From the NCBI GenBank assembly GCA_051653405.1, contig JBOFWC010000102.1, positions 1 to 64,000 of the forward strand: a stretch of DNA of 64,000 nucleotides, in the 5' to 3' direction. The position numbers and the translations under genes are program-made. The notes beneath the pieces are model-generated. The model did no database searches. It was not told the DNA's origin and saw only the letters and a list, made by a program, of their open reading frames with translations. This document shows, piece after piece, positions 1-9,122 of this stretch (position 1 is the first letter of the stretch; every line of letters begins with the position of its first letter). This DNA comes from Proteocatella sp051653405 (GTDB taxonomy: Bacteria > Bacillota > Clostridia > Peptostreptococcales > Filifactoraceae).

Positions 1-440
1 AGCTCAAAGTCTTCAAATACAAATCCGAAAGAAACCATACAGCCTACAAGAGAATAGTCATCTTTTTTAGGACTTTCTATAGCTGACCCAAATATAGTTC
101 CCGCTGGAACTAAAATCTGAGGAAGCTCTCCTTTTTCAAAATCTAATCCCAGTTTATGCACGGTAAGACTTCCGTCTTTTGAAATCACATATACTGAAAG
201 GGGACAGCCGTCATGGTAATACCACATTTCATCTGATTTTAGACGATGAAATTTTGAAACTTCATTTTCTGTAAGCATAAAGTAAATGCTTGTCGCTAAA
301 CTTCTTTTGCCCTCAAACTCTACATCTAATTCTGCATCCGTTATCTGCTGTGGATTCACATAATTTTCTTTATAATATCCGCCTTCTGGATGCTTATTCA
401 TATCTAAATTTTCTGACCAATATTTGTAATTTCTTTTCAT
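1..440 (-). CDS. Cupin superfamily protein, DUF985 (partial)
   Basis: The frame starts at ATG 440 and runs off the left edge, so only the first 146 codons are visible. The motif HPEGGYYKE near the N-terminus and the later FHRLKSDEMWYYHDG segment are typical of the cupin_5/DUF985 family, small beta-barrel proteins of mostly unknown role, some compared to sugar epimerases. The His and Glu in the second motif are candidate metal or ligand residues. An AGGAG ribosome site lies at 446-450. The gene is downstream of, and in the same direction as, the V-type ATPase operon but is separated by a strong hairpin, so it is probably a separate unit. The family call is solid; no substrate can be named. Confidence 0.8.
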   Translation of the reverse strand, partial: MKRNYKYWSENLDMNKHPEGGYYKENYVNPQQITDAELDVEFEGKRSLATSIYFMLTENEVSKFHRLKSDEMWYYHDGCPLSVYVISKDGSLTVHKLGLDFEKGELPQILVPAGTIFGSAIESPKKDDYSLVGCMVSFGFVFEDFE

Positions 441-464
441 AAAAACTCCTTACTCAAATAAATA

Positions 465-510
465 AAACATATGATACAATTAAATAATTTTAAAATTGTA
501 CCATATGTTT
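465..510 (-). terminator. Terminator after V-type ATPase operon
   Basis: The two 17-base arms 465-481 and 494-510 are complementary except for one A-C mismatch, with a 12-base loop. On the minus strand the hairpin is followed by a T-rich tail (TTTTATTTATTTG). It sits 16 bases after the stop of the subunit D gene and just before the cupin gene. Confidence 0.7.
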
Positions 511-524
511 ATGCTTTTTGTAAA
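495..524 (-). promoter_or_regulatory. Candidate promoter of the cupin gene, overlapping the terminator
   Basis: On the minus strand TTTACA (519-524) and TACAAT (495-500) are 18 bases apart. Transcription would start inside the terminator hairpin about 50 bases before the cupin ATG. This would explain how the cupin gene is expressed despite the terminator. It is a sequence match only. Confidence 0.35.
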
Positions 525-525
525 C

Positions 526-1155
526 TTATTTACTATTTTCTTGCTTTTTGTGTTTTACTTTTTTCAGTCTGAAGAAATCTTCTCTTTCTTTTTCCTCTAA
601 TACTTCTGAAATGTATTTTACAGCTTCTTCATATCTTGGAATCTGAATTTTTTCAAGGGCATTTGCTCTTTTTACGGTTTTCTTAATTTCCAGAGATATT
701 TTATAAACCGCATTTTCAATTTCTGCTAGTTCATATATAAGATATTTTAAATCTTCTAATGTATTAACTGCGTTATCAAGTGCGGAATTTGTCCTAAAAA
801 AGCTATAATTTGGATTTCTATTATTATCTCTATCGTACACAACCATAGGAATTTCTACACCCATAACGCTTCGATAAAGAATTTTAAATTCTTCTTGTTT
901 TGGGATAGAAAGAGCTACGTCTGAGACATTATTAACTCCAAGTGTTATATTTGCAACCTGAAGGGTATCATAAGCCCCTTCAAATTGCTGTTTTACCTTT
1001 TTCTGAATTACATTTGCTCTTTCTACAAGACTCATAGCTTCTCTTATTAAAACCGTACGTTTTTTGTCTAATAGCGCATATCCGCCTCTTGAAAATTGAA
1101 GATTTTCTTTAGCTTTTATAAGATTGGCTTTTGTAGGAGTAAATTGACTTTGCAT
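526..1155 (-). CDS. atpD: V/A-type ATP synthase subunit D
   Basis: This is the central rotor shaft (D) of a V/A-type rotary ATPase. The 209-residue protein starts with the family pattern TPTKANLIKAKENL followed by a long amphipathic helix, and ends in a second charged helix, so it should form the usual antiparallel coiled coil inserted in the A3B3 head. It is the last gene of the operon, 12 bases after atpB, with a GGGGG-type ribosome site. Length matches the family. A terminator follows. Symbols differ between systems (ntpD is equivalent). Confidence 0.95.
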   Translation of the reverse strand: MQSQFTPTKANLIKAKENLQFSRGGYALLDKKRTVLIREAMSLVERANVIQKKVKQQFEGAYDTLQVANITLGVNNVSDVALSIPKQEEFKILYRSVMGVEIPMVVYDRDNNRNPNYSFFRTNSALDNAVNTLEDLKYLIYELAEIENAVYKISLEIKKTVKRANALEKIQIPRYEEAVKYISEVLEEKEREDFFRLKKVKHKKQENSK

Positions 1156-1167
1156 TCAAATTCCCCC

Positions 1168-2544
1168 TTACTTGTTGTAATATTTCTCAATCATAGCTGG
1201 AGATAGTCTTTCTAGTTCTTCTGTTGGAAGAATTGAAAGTATATTCCACGCTATGTCTAGGGTTTCCTCTATAGTACGTTTTTCATCTGTTTTTTGACTT
1301 AAAAACTGTTTTTCAAAAGCTATTCCAAATTCAATAAACTTCTTATCTATTTCAGAAAGGTCATCTTCTCCTATTATCTGAGCTAAGCTTCTTACGTCCT
1401 GAACTCTTGAATATGATGAGAAAAGCTGGGAAGCTACTTCATCATGATCTTCTCTTGTAAAGCCTTCTCCTATTCCGTCTTTCATAAGACGTGAAAGTGA
1501 AGGAAGTACATTTATAGGGGGATATATATTTCTTTGCTGAAGGTCTCTTGATAGCACTATCTGTCCCTCTGTTATATATCCTGAAAGGTCTGGAATAGGG
1601 TGAGTTATATCATCATTTGGCATTGTAAGAATTGGAAGCAGCGTAACTGAACCCGCTTTTCCTTTTATCATACCTGCTCTTTCATAAAGCGTTGCAAGGT
1701 CACTATAAAGATATCCTGGATATCCCTTTCTACTAGGAACCTCTTCTCTTGCTGATGAAATTTCTCTAAGGGCTTCTGCATAACTTGTCATATCTGTAAG
1801 AATTACAAGTACATGCATGCCTTCTTCGTAAGCAAGATATTCTGCGGCTGTAAGCGCACATCTTGGCGTTGTTATTCTTTCTATTACCGGATCATCTGCT
1901 AGGTTTATAAACATTGAAACTCTTTGGATTACGCCTGAACCTTCAAACGATTTTCTAAAGTAGTCTGCATCGTCGTGTTTTATTCCCATTGCTGCAAATA
2001 CTACGGCAAAATTTTCATTATCCTCACCTTTTACAGAAGCCTGTCTTACAATCTGAGCCGCAAGCTCATTGTGACTTAGGCCATTTCCTGAAAATATAGG
2101 AAGTTTCTGTCCTCTTATAAGGGTCATCAGTGAATCTATTGCAGATATTCCTGTTTCAAGATAGTTTCTCGGATATTCTCTAGATACGGGGTTCATAGGT
2201 CTTCCGTTTACATTGTATTTCTTTACAGAATATACCGGGCCTGCGCCATCATATGGCTTTCCTATGCCATTGAACGCTCTTCCTAATATATCTTTTGAAA
2301 GTGGAATTTCAAGCGGCTTTCCTACAAACTTAACCGCTGCATTTGTCGTAGATATCCCCTGCGTTCCTTGAAATACCTGTGCTACAACTTTATCACCTTC
2401 TACGGTAACTACTTTACCTTCTCGTTTTATATTATCATCTATAGTAATTTCAAGGATTTCTCCATAAGCTGCATTTTGAACCCCTTCTAATACGATAAGA
2501 TCTCCCTTTACTCTTTCAAGTTTTAAATATTCTCTTTGAGACAT
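1168..2544 (-). CDS. atpB: V/A-type ATP synthase subunit B (non-catalytic)
   Basis: The 458-residue regulatory nucleotide-binding subunit of the cytoplasmic head, alternating with subunit A in a hexamer. The phosphate-loop position reads SGNGLSHNELAAQI, the degenerate non-catalytic form that distinguishes B from A. Other conserved blocks include FAAMGIKHDDADYF and the TDMTSYAEALREIS motif shared by rotary ATPase head subunits. Its ATG is adjacent to the stop of atpA (one-base overlap at 2544), indicating translational coupling. Length is normal. Nothing unusual is seen. Confidence 0.97.
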   Translation of the reverse strand: MSQREYLKLERVKGDLIVLEGVQNAAYGEILEITIDDNIKREGKVVTVEGDKVVAQVFQGTQGISTTNAAVKFVGKPLEIPLSKDILGRAFNGIGKPYDGAGPVYSVKKYNVNGRPMNPVSREYPRNYLETGISAIDSLMTLIRGQKLPIFSGNGLSHNELAAQIVRQASVKGEDNENFAVVFAAMGIKHDDADYFRKSFEGSGVIQRVSMFINLADDPVIERITTPRCALTAAEYLAYEEGMHVLVILTDMTSYAEALREISSAREEVPSRKGYPGYLYSDLATLYERAGMIKGKAGSVTLLPILTMPNDDITHPIPDLSGYITEGQIVLSRDLQQRNIYPPINVLPSLSRLMKDGIGEGFTREDHDEVASQLFSSYSRVQDVRSLAQIIGEDDLSEIDKKFIEFGIAFEKQFLSQKTDEKRTIEETLDIAWNILSILPTEELERLSPAMIEKYYNK

Positions 2545-4328
2545 TATATCACGTCCTTTCTATTAGAATATTTTTCTATTACTTCGTCATAATAGGCATT
2601 TATTTGAAAGTGTAGTTCGTCGATTTGTGATAAATCTTCGTTAGGAACTGTATACTTCATTTTTATTACATCTTCAAAAAGTTTTGCATTTTTTATAGCT
2701 GAAAGTGGGATTGCTTTGTCATGAGCATCTAAAGCTCTATCGTTTAGATGTTTTATAACTTTAAGCATCTCATACTGTTTTTTTAGTGGTACAAAAGTAT
2801 CATCCTTATGCATCGCATTTTGCTGAAGGAAGCCTCTTTTTATAACTTTTGCTACTTCTATAGTTATTCTCTGATCATCTGGAAGTACATCTTCTCCTAC
2901 AAGCTGTACTATAGAGTTTAGCTTCTCTTCTTCACTCAAGATTGACATCATCTCTTCTCTTATCGGAAGAAGATCTTCTGCTACTTCTTGAGCATAATAA
3001 TCTTCTAATGATTTTGTGTATCCACTATAGCTCGTAAGATATCCTATTGCTGGATAATGTCTTGCGTATGCAAGTTTTTTATCTAATGCCAAAAATGCAT
3101 TTACAAAACGCTTTGTATTTTCAGTTACTGGCTCTGAGAAGTCTCCTCCAGGAGGCGATACCGCCCCTATTATTGTTACTGAACCTTCATTGTTGTTTAG
3201 AGTTTCTACATAGCCTGCTCTTTCATAAAACTGAGCAAGTCTAGATGGAAGATATGCTGGATAACCTTCTTCCGCAGGCATCTCTTCAAGTCTTCCGGAA
3301 ATTTCTCTAAGCGCCTCTGCCCATCTAGATGTAGAGTCTGCCATTATAGCTACATGGTATCCCATATCTCTATAGTATTCTGCGATGGTTATTCCAGTAT
3401 AAATACTTGCCTCTCTTGCGGCAACTGGCATATTTGACGTATTAGCAATCAGTATGGTTCTATCCATAAGAGGTTTATTACTTTTAGGGTCTATTAGCTT
3501 TGGAAAATCTTCCAAAACCTCTGTCATTTCATTTCCACGTTCACCACAACCAATATACACTATTATGTCTGCATCTGACCATTTTGCAAGCTGATGCTGA
3601 GTCATAGTTTTTCCAGTTCCAAATCCACCCGGAAGTGCTGCTGTACCACCTTTTGCTATTGGAAAGAATATATCAAGTACTCTTTGACCTGTTATAAGCA
3701 GTTTTTCTATAGGTCTTCTTTGTGAAACTGGTCTTGGAACTCTTACGGGCCATTTTTGATAAAGTTTAAGTTCTATCTCTTTCCCTTTTATCAAAACACT
3801 CGCTACCGTCTGCTCTATATTATAGCTTCCTGAGGGTAACACATTTCGTGCTTCTCCGCTTACCCCTGGCGGTACCATTATTTTATGAAGAATTAGCTCA
3901 GATTCTTGAACCTGTGCATATACCATTCCTTCAGAAAGATAATCTCCTTCTTTTATAAGCATTTCTACATCCCAAAGTTTTTCTTTGTCTATACTTATAA
4001 GTCCTATTCCTTCTGCAATAAATTCTCCAGATATTCTTTCAATCTCCATAAGAGGTCTTTGAATTCCATCAAATATATTTCCTATCATTCCAGGTCCAAG
4101 TGTAAGCGAAAGTGGCTTGTCAGTTGGGTATATTTTTTCTCCTACTCTAAGCCCTTCTGTTTCTTCGTATACCTGTATCGTCCCTATACTATCCTCTAGA
4201 GATATTACTTCTCCAAGAAGCTTTTTCTCGCCTACCATTACCATCTCTCTTACTTGAAAATCCTGCATCTGAGAGGCTTTTACTACGGGGCCGTTTACTG
4301 AAAAAGTAATTGCTAATTCTTTATTCAT
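2544..4328 (-). CDS. atpA: V/A-type ATP synthase subunit A (catalytic)
   Basis: The 594-residue catalytic head subunit. The Walker A motif GGFGTGKT is at about residues 234-241, followed by YIGCGERGNEM with the catalytic-site GER, and ADSTSRWAEALREISGRL. The roughly 90-residue insertion at about residues 110-200, which separates V/A-type A subunits from F-type beta subunits, is present. It hydrolyses or makes ATP at the interface with B. The start overlaps the stop of atpE by one base and is preceded by a G-rich ribosome site. The protein looks intact and of family length. Confidence 0.97.
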   Translation of the reverse strand: MNKELAITFSVNGPVVKASQMQDFQVREMVMVGEKKLLGEVISLEDSIGTIQVYEETEGLRVGEKIYPTDKPLSLTLGPGMIGNIFDGIQRPLMEIERISGEFIAEGIGLISIDKEKLWDVEMLIKEGDYLSEGMVYAQVQESELILHKIMVPPGVSGEARNVLPSGSYNIEQTVASVLIKGKEIELKLYQKWPVRVPRPVSQRRPIEKLLITGQRVLDIFFPIAKGGTAALPGGFGTGKTMTQHQLAKWSDADIIVYIGCGERGNEMTEVLEDFPKLIDPKSNKPLMDRTILIANTSNMPVAAREASIYTGITIAEYYRDMGYHVAIMADSTSRWAEALREISGRLEEMPAEEGYPAYLPSRLAQFYERAGYVETLNNNEGSVTIIGAVSPPGGDFSEPVTENTKRFVNAFLALDKKLAYARHYPAIGYLTSYSGYTKSLEDYYAQEVAEDLLPIREEMMSILSEEEKLNSIVQLVGEDVLPDDQRITIEVAKVIKRGFLQQNAMHKDDTFVPLKKQYEMLKVIKHLNDRALDAHDKAIPLSAIKNAKLFEDVIKMKYTVPNEDLSQIDELHFQINAYYDEVIEKYSNRKDVI

Positions 4329-4963
4329 TAATTAACGCCCCCTTCTCTTACATAATTCTGCATAAACTGTCCTATATCTTCTCTTTTTTGAATTATAGAA
4401 TTTTGTAAAGTTTTGGTAATTCTAAGGTTTAGTTCTTCTATTTCTATAACAAATCCGCCTATATAATCTGCTTCACCTTCGTTTATCTCAAAGTTATTAT
4501 AATCTAATGATTTTAACTTTTTTTCCATAAGATATTTTGTATTATCAAAGTTTGCAGGCGCAAGATTTAAACTTATTTTAGCTTCAGCTGGAATTTCTTC
4601 TTTTTTCAGAAGCTTTATAAGCACATCTGATATAAATCCAGGATAAGTGTCTCCAAGTGCAAACTCTCTGCACCTATCTTCAAGCTTTAGAGTCAGCATT
4701 TTTACAAAACCCTCTGTCATTTTTAATAGTTCTCGCTTTTCTTCCTGTCTTGCAGTGGATACTCTTTCCTGTCTTTGTCTATCTATTCTATCGGTAGAAA
4801 GTTTTATCGTCTTTTTTACACTTTCTTCCAATGCACTCTTTTCTTTATTTAAAAAATCACTTACTTCCTGCTGTTTTTCTTCCAATTTAAGTCTATTTTC
4901 TCTGTCAATTTTTTCATTTATAAGCTTTTCAAATTGAGTTAATTTTTCCTCAAGAGTAATCAT
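4328..4963 (-). CDS. atpE: V/A-type ATP synthase subunit E (peripheral stalk)
   Basis: A 211-residue stator protein. The first 100 residues are a highly charged continuous helix rich in Lys, Glu and Arg, typical of the E subunit, followed by a globular C-terminal part that binds the top of the head. With the G/H subunit it forms the peripheral stalk. Assignment rests on composition, length and operon position between F and A rather than on a single motif. An AGAGG ribosome site precedes the ATG. Confidence 0.88.
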   Translation of the reverse strand: MITLEEKLTQFEKLINEKIDRENRLKLEEKQQEVSDFLNKEKSALEESVKKTIKLSTDRIDRQRQERVSTARQEEKRELLKMTEGFVKMLTLKLEDRCREFALGDTYPGFISDVLIKLLKKEEIPAEAKISLNLAPANFDNTKYLMEKKLKSLDYNNFEINEGEADYIGGFVIEIEELNLRITKTLQNSIIQKREDIGQFMQNYVREGGVN

Positions 4964-4983
4964 TTGTTCACCTCTTCTTTTGA

Positions 4984-5292
4984 CTATAGTTTTACTCCAA
5001 CAGATTCGTTTATATATCTGGTTATATAATTTTCCTCTCTTCTTTGACCGAACCTGTCAGGAATCTCTACTATGAGAGGATAGGCTCTTTTTAGTTTTAT
5101 ACTCATAACCTCTTCCTGAACGGTTTCAAATACTGCTTCTGTAAGTATCAGTATCCCAATTTCTTTATCATTCAGCACTTCTATAATCTGATTTATAATT
5201 TCTTCTTTTTCGTGAAGAATCACCCCAGATATTCCAGAGAGCCTCATAGCTACCATTGTGTCTTTGTTATCACTTATAAGAAATGATTTCAT
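4984..5292 (-). CDS. atpF: V/A-type ATP synthase subunit F
   Basis: The small 102-residue rotor subunit that binds the D shaft. The pattern of an N-terminal TMVAMRLSGI followed by a GILILTEAVF strand and a PLIVEIPDRFG segment is typical of the Rossmann-like F subunit. Family length is about 100 residues, as here. It lies between the proteolipid gene and atpE with short gaps. Not to be confused with F-type ATPase subunit naming. Confidence 0.93.
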   Translation of the reverse strand: MKSFLISDNKDTMVAMRLSGISGVILHEKEEIINQIIEVLNDKEIGILILTEAVFETVQEEVMSIKLKRAYPLIVEIPDRFGQRREENYITRYINESVGVKL

Positions 5293-5304
5293 AAAATCAC
5301 ATCC

Positions 5305-5730
5305 TTAAATTCTTCCTAAAATTAGAATTGATACTATAAGTCCATATATAGCTATACCTTCTGCAAGTCCTACAAATATAAGTGTTTTTCCAAGGATTTT
5401 CTGATCTTCTGACACTGCTCCAAGTGCTGCTGCTCCTACTGATCCAACTGCGTATCCTGCTCCTACAGTTGCAAGTCCAGTTGAAAGTGATGCTGCTAAA
5501 TATCCCATTCCAGCTACATCAGAACTTGCAGAACTCGATTCAGAAACCGCATTTGCTATTTCTGGAATCATTAGTATAACTGCAAATGCTGCAAGAGGTG
5601 CAAACATACTTACATTTGCGATTAAGGTTTTCTTTATTTTTGAACAATCAGCACCCTTTATATAAAGTCTTGCTCCTATTGCTATCGTTACTACTACTAA
5701 AAAAGTCATTATTGCTAATATAATTTTCAT
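5305..5730 (-). CDS. atpK: V/A-type ATP synthase subunit K (membrane rotor ring)
   Basis: A 141-residue proteolipid with four predicted membrane helices. The last two form the recognisable hairpin: a glycine- and alanine-rich helix (GLATVGAGYAVGSVG), a polar loop (SEDQK) and a helix carrying the ion-binding glutamate in VGLAEGIAIYG. The first two helices lack a matching acidic residue, so each protomer seems to bring one ion site. Aligned by spacing to the sodium-binding ring of Enterococcus hirae, the Gln ligand position is Val and the Thr after the glutamate is Gly, which argues against the known sodium site. Located between I and F genes. Confidence 0.92.
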   Translation of the reverse strand: MKIILAIMTFLVVVTIAIGARLYIKGADCSKIKKTLIANVSMFAPLAAFAVILMIPEIANAVSESSSASSDVAGMGYLAASLSTGLATVGAGYAVGSVGAAALGAVSEDQKILGKTLIFVGLAEGIAIYGLIVSILILGRI

Positions 5731-5731
5731 T

Positions 5732-7720
5732 TTAAAATTCCTCCGCTTCTTCTATAAATTTTATAGGTATATATGTTTTCCCGTCACCTTTAAAATACTT
5801 GCTAAATAGCTCATAGTATTCTAATCTAAGCCCTTGAATAAGCACTATTAAGCCTTCAAGTCCTATTATTATTATATTTCCAAGTACTAATATCGCAGCA
5901 CCCATAACTGGACTGTTTGCAATTTTAGCCATTGTAGAAAATGCTAAAAATAATCCTACATGGTTTAGTGCAAATGCGCCTATTCTTATAAATGAAATTG
6001 AATTTGAAAGAAGACTCAGTATCGTCTCTATTAAATCAAATCCACCTTCTATATAGTATGCACTTTTACCATCTTCATATTCTACTTCCTCTTTTACAAT
6101 AAGTGAGTATAGAGGTTTTTTAAACAATAGTGCGCCTAAAGCTACCACCATAACTATAATGAATACTATATTGGGAACAAGCTGTGTTTTTAAAATCATC
6201 TGTAATCCAAATGATAAAAGTGCTATATAAAATACAAGTCCCGCTACTCCATTTCTCCCAAAAAGACACTCCTCAATTTCACCTTCTCTTGCAAGATTAT
6301 ATATAGCCATTCCAAAACTTATTAGAAGTAGTATTACTCCAAAAGATACTGCACTTCCAAGTACAAAATTTATATTTTCAAGTGGTCTTACAAAGAGTGC
6401 TGGTATTAGCTCCTCATTTCCAAATACACTGCCGTACATAAACCCAAATGCAGTTGAACTAAGTCCAATCCTAAAAAGTATTTCTCCATAGTCTTTAGCA
6501 TCAGTTCCTTTTTTTGCTTTCCGTTTAAGAAGAAAACCTATAAGCACAAATACAAGCCCCTGCCCTACATCTCCAAACATTGCTCCAAATAATATAAGAT
6601 AAGTTACTCCTAAAAATAATGTTGGGTCTAACTCGTTATAATTTGGTACTCCATACATGTTTACTAAAAGTTCAAATGGGCTTATAACCCAATTGTTTTT
6701 TAATTTTGTAGGAGGAATGATGTCTTTATTAACTTCTTCTGAATTTTCCTCAATTACTATTATATTTTCGTAACTATTTTCTAAAATACATTTTGTATTT
6801 TCAAATTCTCCTTCAGGAACCCAACCGCTAAAATAAAAGAAATTCTTTGTGACTGCAACATTTTCTTTCATCTGCTCTAATTTTTTCTCTAAATAAATTT
6901 CTGAATATATTCTTGTAATTTCACCTCTGTAATGCTCATTTATGTTACTAACTACATCTTTATATTCTGCATAAACTTTTTCTAAATCTGCAATTTGAGC
7001 TTTTACGAGTTTAGAAGTTTCCGATACATTTCCTTTTATATCTTCTGGAATATCTATTTCTTTAAAATTTAAAGATTTTAATACCTTATTAGTTTCTTCT
7101 TCATATTTTGCTGGTGAAAATATAAGATATGATTCTCCATCATCAGAGCTTCCTATATGAAGTACTACCGCTGATATATTTTCATAGTTATCTCTAAGTT
7201 TTATTCTATTTTCTTTAGTAAGAGTCCCTATATGATAATTTATATGCTTCATATTTCTTATATCAGAAATATCTACATCTGCGGTATCTAGAAAACGTAT
7301 ATTTTCTAGAAAATATTCTTTTTCAGTTATGAGTTTTCTCATATCTTCCATTTTTTTTCTTATCGGTCCAATTACACTATACATTGAGTTGAGTCTATTT
7401 ACAATCTTTTCAAAGTCATAATCTTTATCTATGTTTTTATCAACTCTTAATTTCATATCTATGCTATCTGAAATAAAACCAAGTTTTTCCAATAAATCTT
7501 TAAAATCAGTCTTTTCAAATTTTAATTTTTGAATAGCCCCTATATCTAAAGAATCTTCTATAGTTTCACTTATAAGATGCATTGTAAGTGTATCATTGCT
7601 TTTAGTTTTTGTATAATTTTCAATATGAAAACAGCCTGTAATGACTAAATCTTCTAGTATAGCATGCATGTTTTCAATTTGGGATACAACACTAATCATT
7701 TTCATTTTTTCTATAGCCAA
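5732..7720 (-). CDS. atpI: V/A-type ATP synthase subunit I (membrane stator)
   Basis: The large stator subunit (662 residues from the start chosen) with a cytoplasmic N-terminal half rich in helices and about eight membrane helices after residue 350. The motifs LFGAMFGDVGQG and ISFIRIGAFALNHVG are family hallmarks; the Arg in the second is the probable essential stator arginine of the ion path. The longest frame begins at GTG 7732, but the AGAGG site (7732-7736) overlaps it. TTG 7720 is ten bases away and gives the typical N-terminus MAIEKMKMIS, so I choose it. Confidence 0.93.
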   Translation of the reverse strand: MAIEKMKMISVVSQIENMHAILEDLVITGCFHIENYTKTKSNDTLTMHLISETIEDSLDIGAIQKLKFEKTDFKDLLEKLGFISDSIDMKLRVDKNIDKDYDFEKIVNRLNSMYSVIGPIRKKMEDMRKLITEKEYFLENIRFLDTADVDISDIRNMKHINYHIGTLTKENRIKLRDNYENISAVVLHIGSSDDGESYLIFSPAKYEEETNKVLKSLNFKEIDIPEDIKGNVSETSKLVKAQIADLEKVYAEYKDVVSNINEHYRGEITRIYSEIYLEKKLEQMKENVAVTKNFFYFSGWVPEGEFENTKCILENSYENIIVIEENSEEVNKDIIPPTKLKNNWVISPFELLVNMYGVPNYNELDPTLFLGVTYLILFGAMFGDVGQGLVFVLIGFLLKRKAKKGTDAKDYGEILFRIGLSSTAFGFMYGSVFGNEELIPALFVRPLENINFVLGSAVSFGVILLLISFGMAIYNLAREGEIEECLFGRNGVAGLVFYIALLSFGLQMILKTQLVPNIVFIIVMVVALGALLFKKPLYSLIVKEEVEYEDGKSAYYIEGGFDLIETILSLLSNSISFIRIGAFALNHVGLFLAFSTMAKIANSPVMGAAILVLGNIIIIGLEGLIVLIQGLRLEYYELFSKYFKGDGKTYIPIKFIEEAEEF

Positions 7721-7725
7721 ATTTG

Positions 7726-8757
7726 TCACCACCTCTTTATAAGCAATTTATTTATATCTTTATTTTGATATCTTATACCCTCTAGTATTGTTATTATATC
7801 CATAGCCTCAAATTCTGCATCATGCATATATTTTATAAGTCTAGCTATAGTTAGTGGATTTCTTCTGTTTGAATTATCTATTGACTCCATAAGACACCTA
7901 TTTATACTTACTTGTAGAAATTTATCATCCATCAAATTTAAAGTTATTCCATAATTTTTCATAAAATCTACAACTTTGTTCATAACATCGCCAGAATAAA
8001 TAATCTCTTTTATCTTATTCAAACTCAATCTTGCCCCTCCAAGAAGTGTGTAGTTGAATATCTCTTCATTCATGAGGTTATAGTATTTTATCGCTCTATA
8101 TATCCACTGTATATTTATAAGATCTATATTAATCCCTATTACACTTTCAAGAATAGATCTATCTTCTTTAGAAAGCTTCTCTGCTTTTTTTCTAAGCTCT
8201 CTAAAGTATATTGAGTCTAGATTCATTTCAGCATGAAATTCTCTTAACTTTAAATCCTCTTCAGTTATGCTTCTAAACGCATCCTCATATACAGTTCCTT
8301 TAAACTCTTCTACTAAACCAAGTAAGCTGTTTTGGTTAAGTAGCTTATCAAATGAAACCCTTTCAAATCTACTGTCATGTAAGAAATGCTCCGGTAGTTC
8401 TGAAAGATCTTCTTTTCTACTTATAGCTCTAAGTATAAGTTTTATATCTTCTACTTCCGCTCTCATAAATAGTATATCTGCAAATTTTTTAGAATCATAA
8501 TATAGATACTTCGAAAGCTTTTCCATTTCTATAAGCATCTGTTTTTTTAAAATAAGCTCAAATTCCCAGCGTTTTATTTTATCTATACTATAATCTTTAA
8601 ATACTTGTAGATATCTTGTATTATGTTTCAAATAGTTACCAATTTCTTTTTCAGAAGTAAAGTTCATCAAGGTTTCATAATCTTTTGCTGTCAACAGTTT
8701 AGAGTTCATAGCCTGTATTTTTGTATTTAATGCACTATACTTGCTAGCATTTCCCAT
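7726..8757 (-). CDS. atpC: V/A-type ATP synthase subunit C (AC39-like)
   Basis: A 343-residue, almost entirely helical protein of the V-ATPase d/AC39 family, which caps the membrane ring and links it to the rotor shaft. The N-terminal pattern KYSALNTKIQAMNSKLLTA and the repeated domain layout (helical segments near residues 1-110, 120-220 and 230-340) fit. It has a GGAGG ribosome site and follows the G/H gene by a single base. Its place before the I gene differs from the common clostridial order, where C follows E. Confidence 0.9.
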   Translation of the reverse strand: MGNASKYSALNTKIQAMNSKLLTAKDYETLMNFTSEKEIGNYLKHNTRYLQVFKDYSIDKIKRWEFELILKKQMLIEMEKLSKYLYYDSKKFADILFMRAEVEDIKLILRAISRKEDLSELPEHFLHDSRFERVSFDKLLNQNSLLGLVEEFKGTVYEDAFRSITEEDLKLREFHAEMNLDSIYFRELRKKAEKLSKEDRSILESVIGINIDLINIQWIYRAIKYYNLMNEEIFNYTLLGGARLSLNKIKEIIYSGDVMNKVVDFMKNYGITLNLMDDKFLQVSINRCLMESIDNSNRRNPLTIARLIKYMHDAEFEAMDIITILEGIRYQNKDINKLLIKRW

Positions 8758-8758
8758 T

Positions 8759-9079
8759 TTATTCCTCCAAATTTCTTATGATCATATTAAAGGAATTTTC
8801 TATAACTTTTTGTTCAAATTGAATATATCTTTCTTTTAGCTCCTCTGATTTTTGTTTAGCCTCTTCTCTTATTTGATTTATTTCAGTTTCAGTTTCTTTT
8901 AAAATTCTAGCTTGATATTCTTCTATCATATTTCTAGAATCCAATTCCACCTTATCCTTTAGCTCTTTGAGCTTAAACCGTTTTTGCTTTTCTAAATCTT
9001 CTATTGTAGATTTAAAATCATCTTCCTTCTTGATGGCATCCTTATCAATCTTTATAATGCTTTTTATAACTTCTTTCAA
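8759..9079 (-). CDS. V/A-type ATP synthase subunit G/H (peripheral stalk)
   Basis: The first gene of the operon codes for 106 residues, nearly all a charged coiled coil (KKEDDFKSTIEDLEKQKRF onward) as expected for the stator partner of subunit E. An ATG at 9118 would add 13 residues, but a TATAAT box at 9117-9122 overlaps it. The TTG at 9079 has a strong GGAGGG ribosome site eight bases upstream and gives MKEVIKSIIKIDKDA, so TTG is preferred. Assignment is by position and composition. Confidence 0.82.
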   Translation of the reverse strand: MKEVIKSIIKIDKDAIKKEDDFKSTIEDLEKQKRFKLKELKDKVELDSRNMIEEYQARILKETETEINQIREEAKQKSEELKERYIQFEQKVIENSFNMIIRNLEE

Positions 9080-9116
9080 AGTATCTCCCTCCCATCTTTT
9101 GGTATCACATTTTATC

Positions 9117-9122
9117 ATTATA
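9117..9122 (-). promoter_or_regulatory. -10 box of the V-type ATPase operon
   Basis: A perfect TATAAT on the minus strand, 38 bases before the chosen TTG start of the first operon gene. The -35 region is weak (TAGTTA at 9140-9145, 17-base spacing). Its position makes the upstream ATG at 9118 unusable, because transcription would start downstream of it. Confidence 0.55.
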
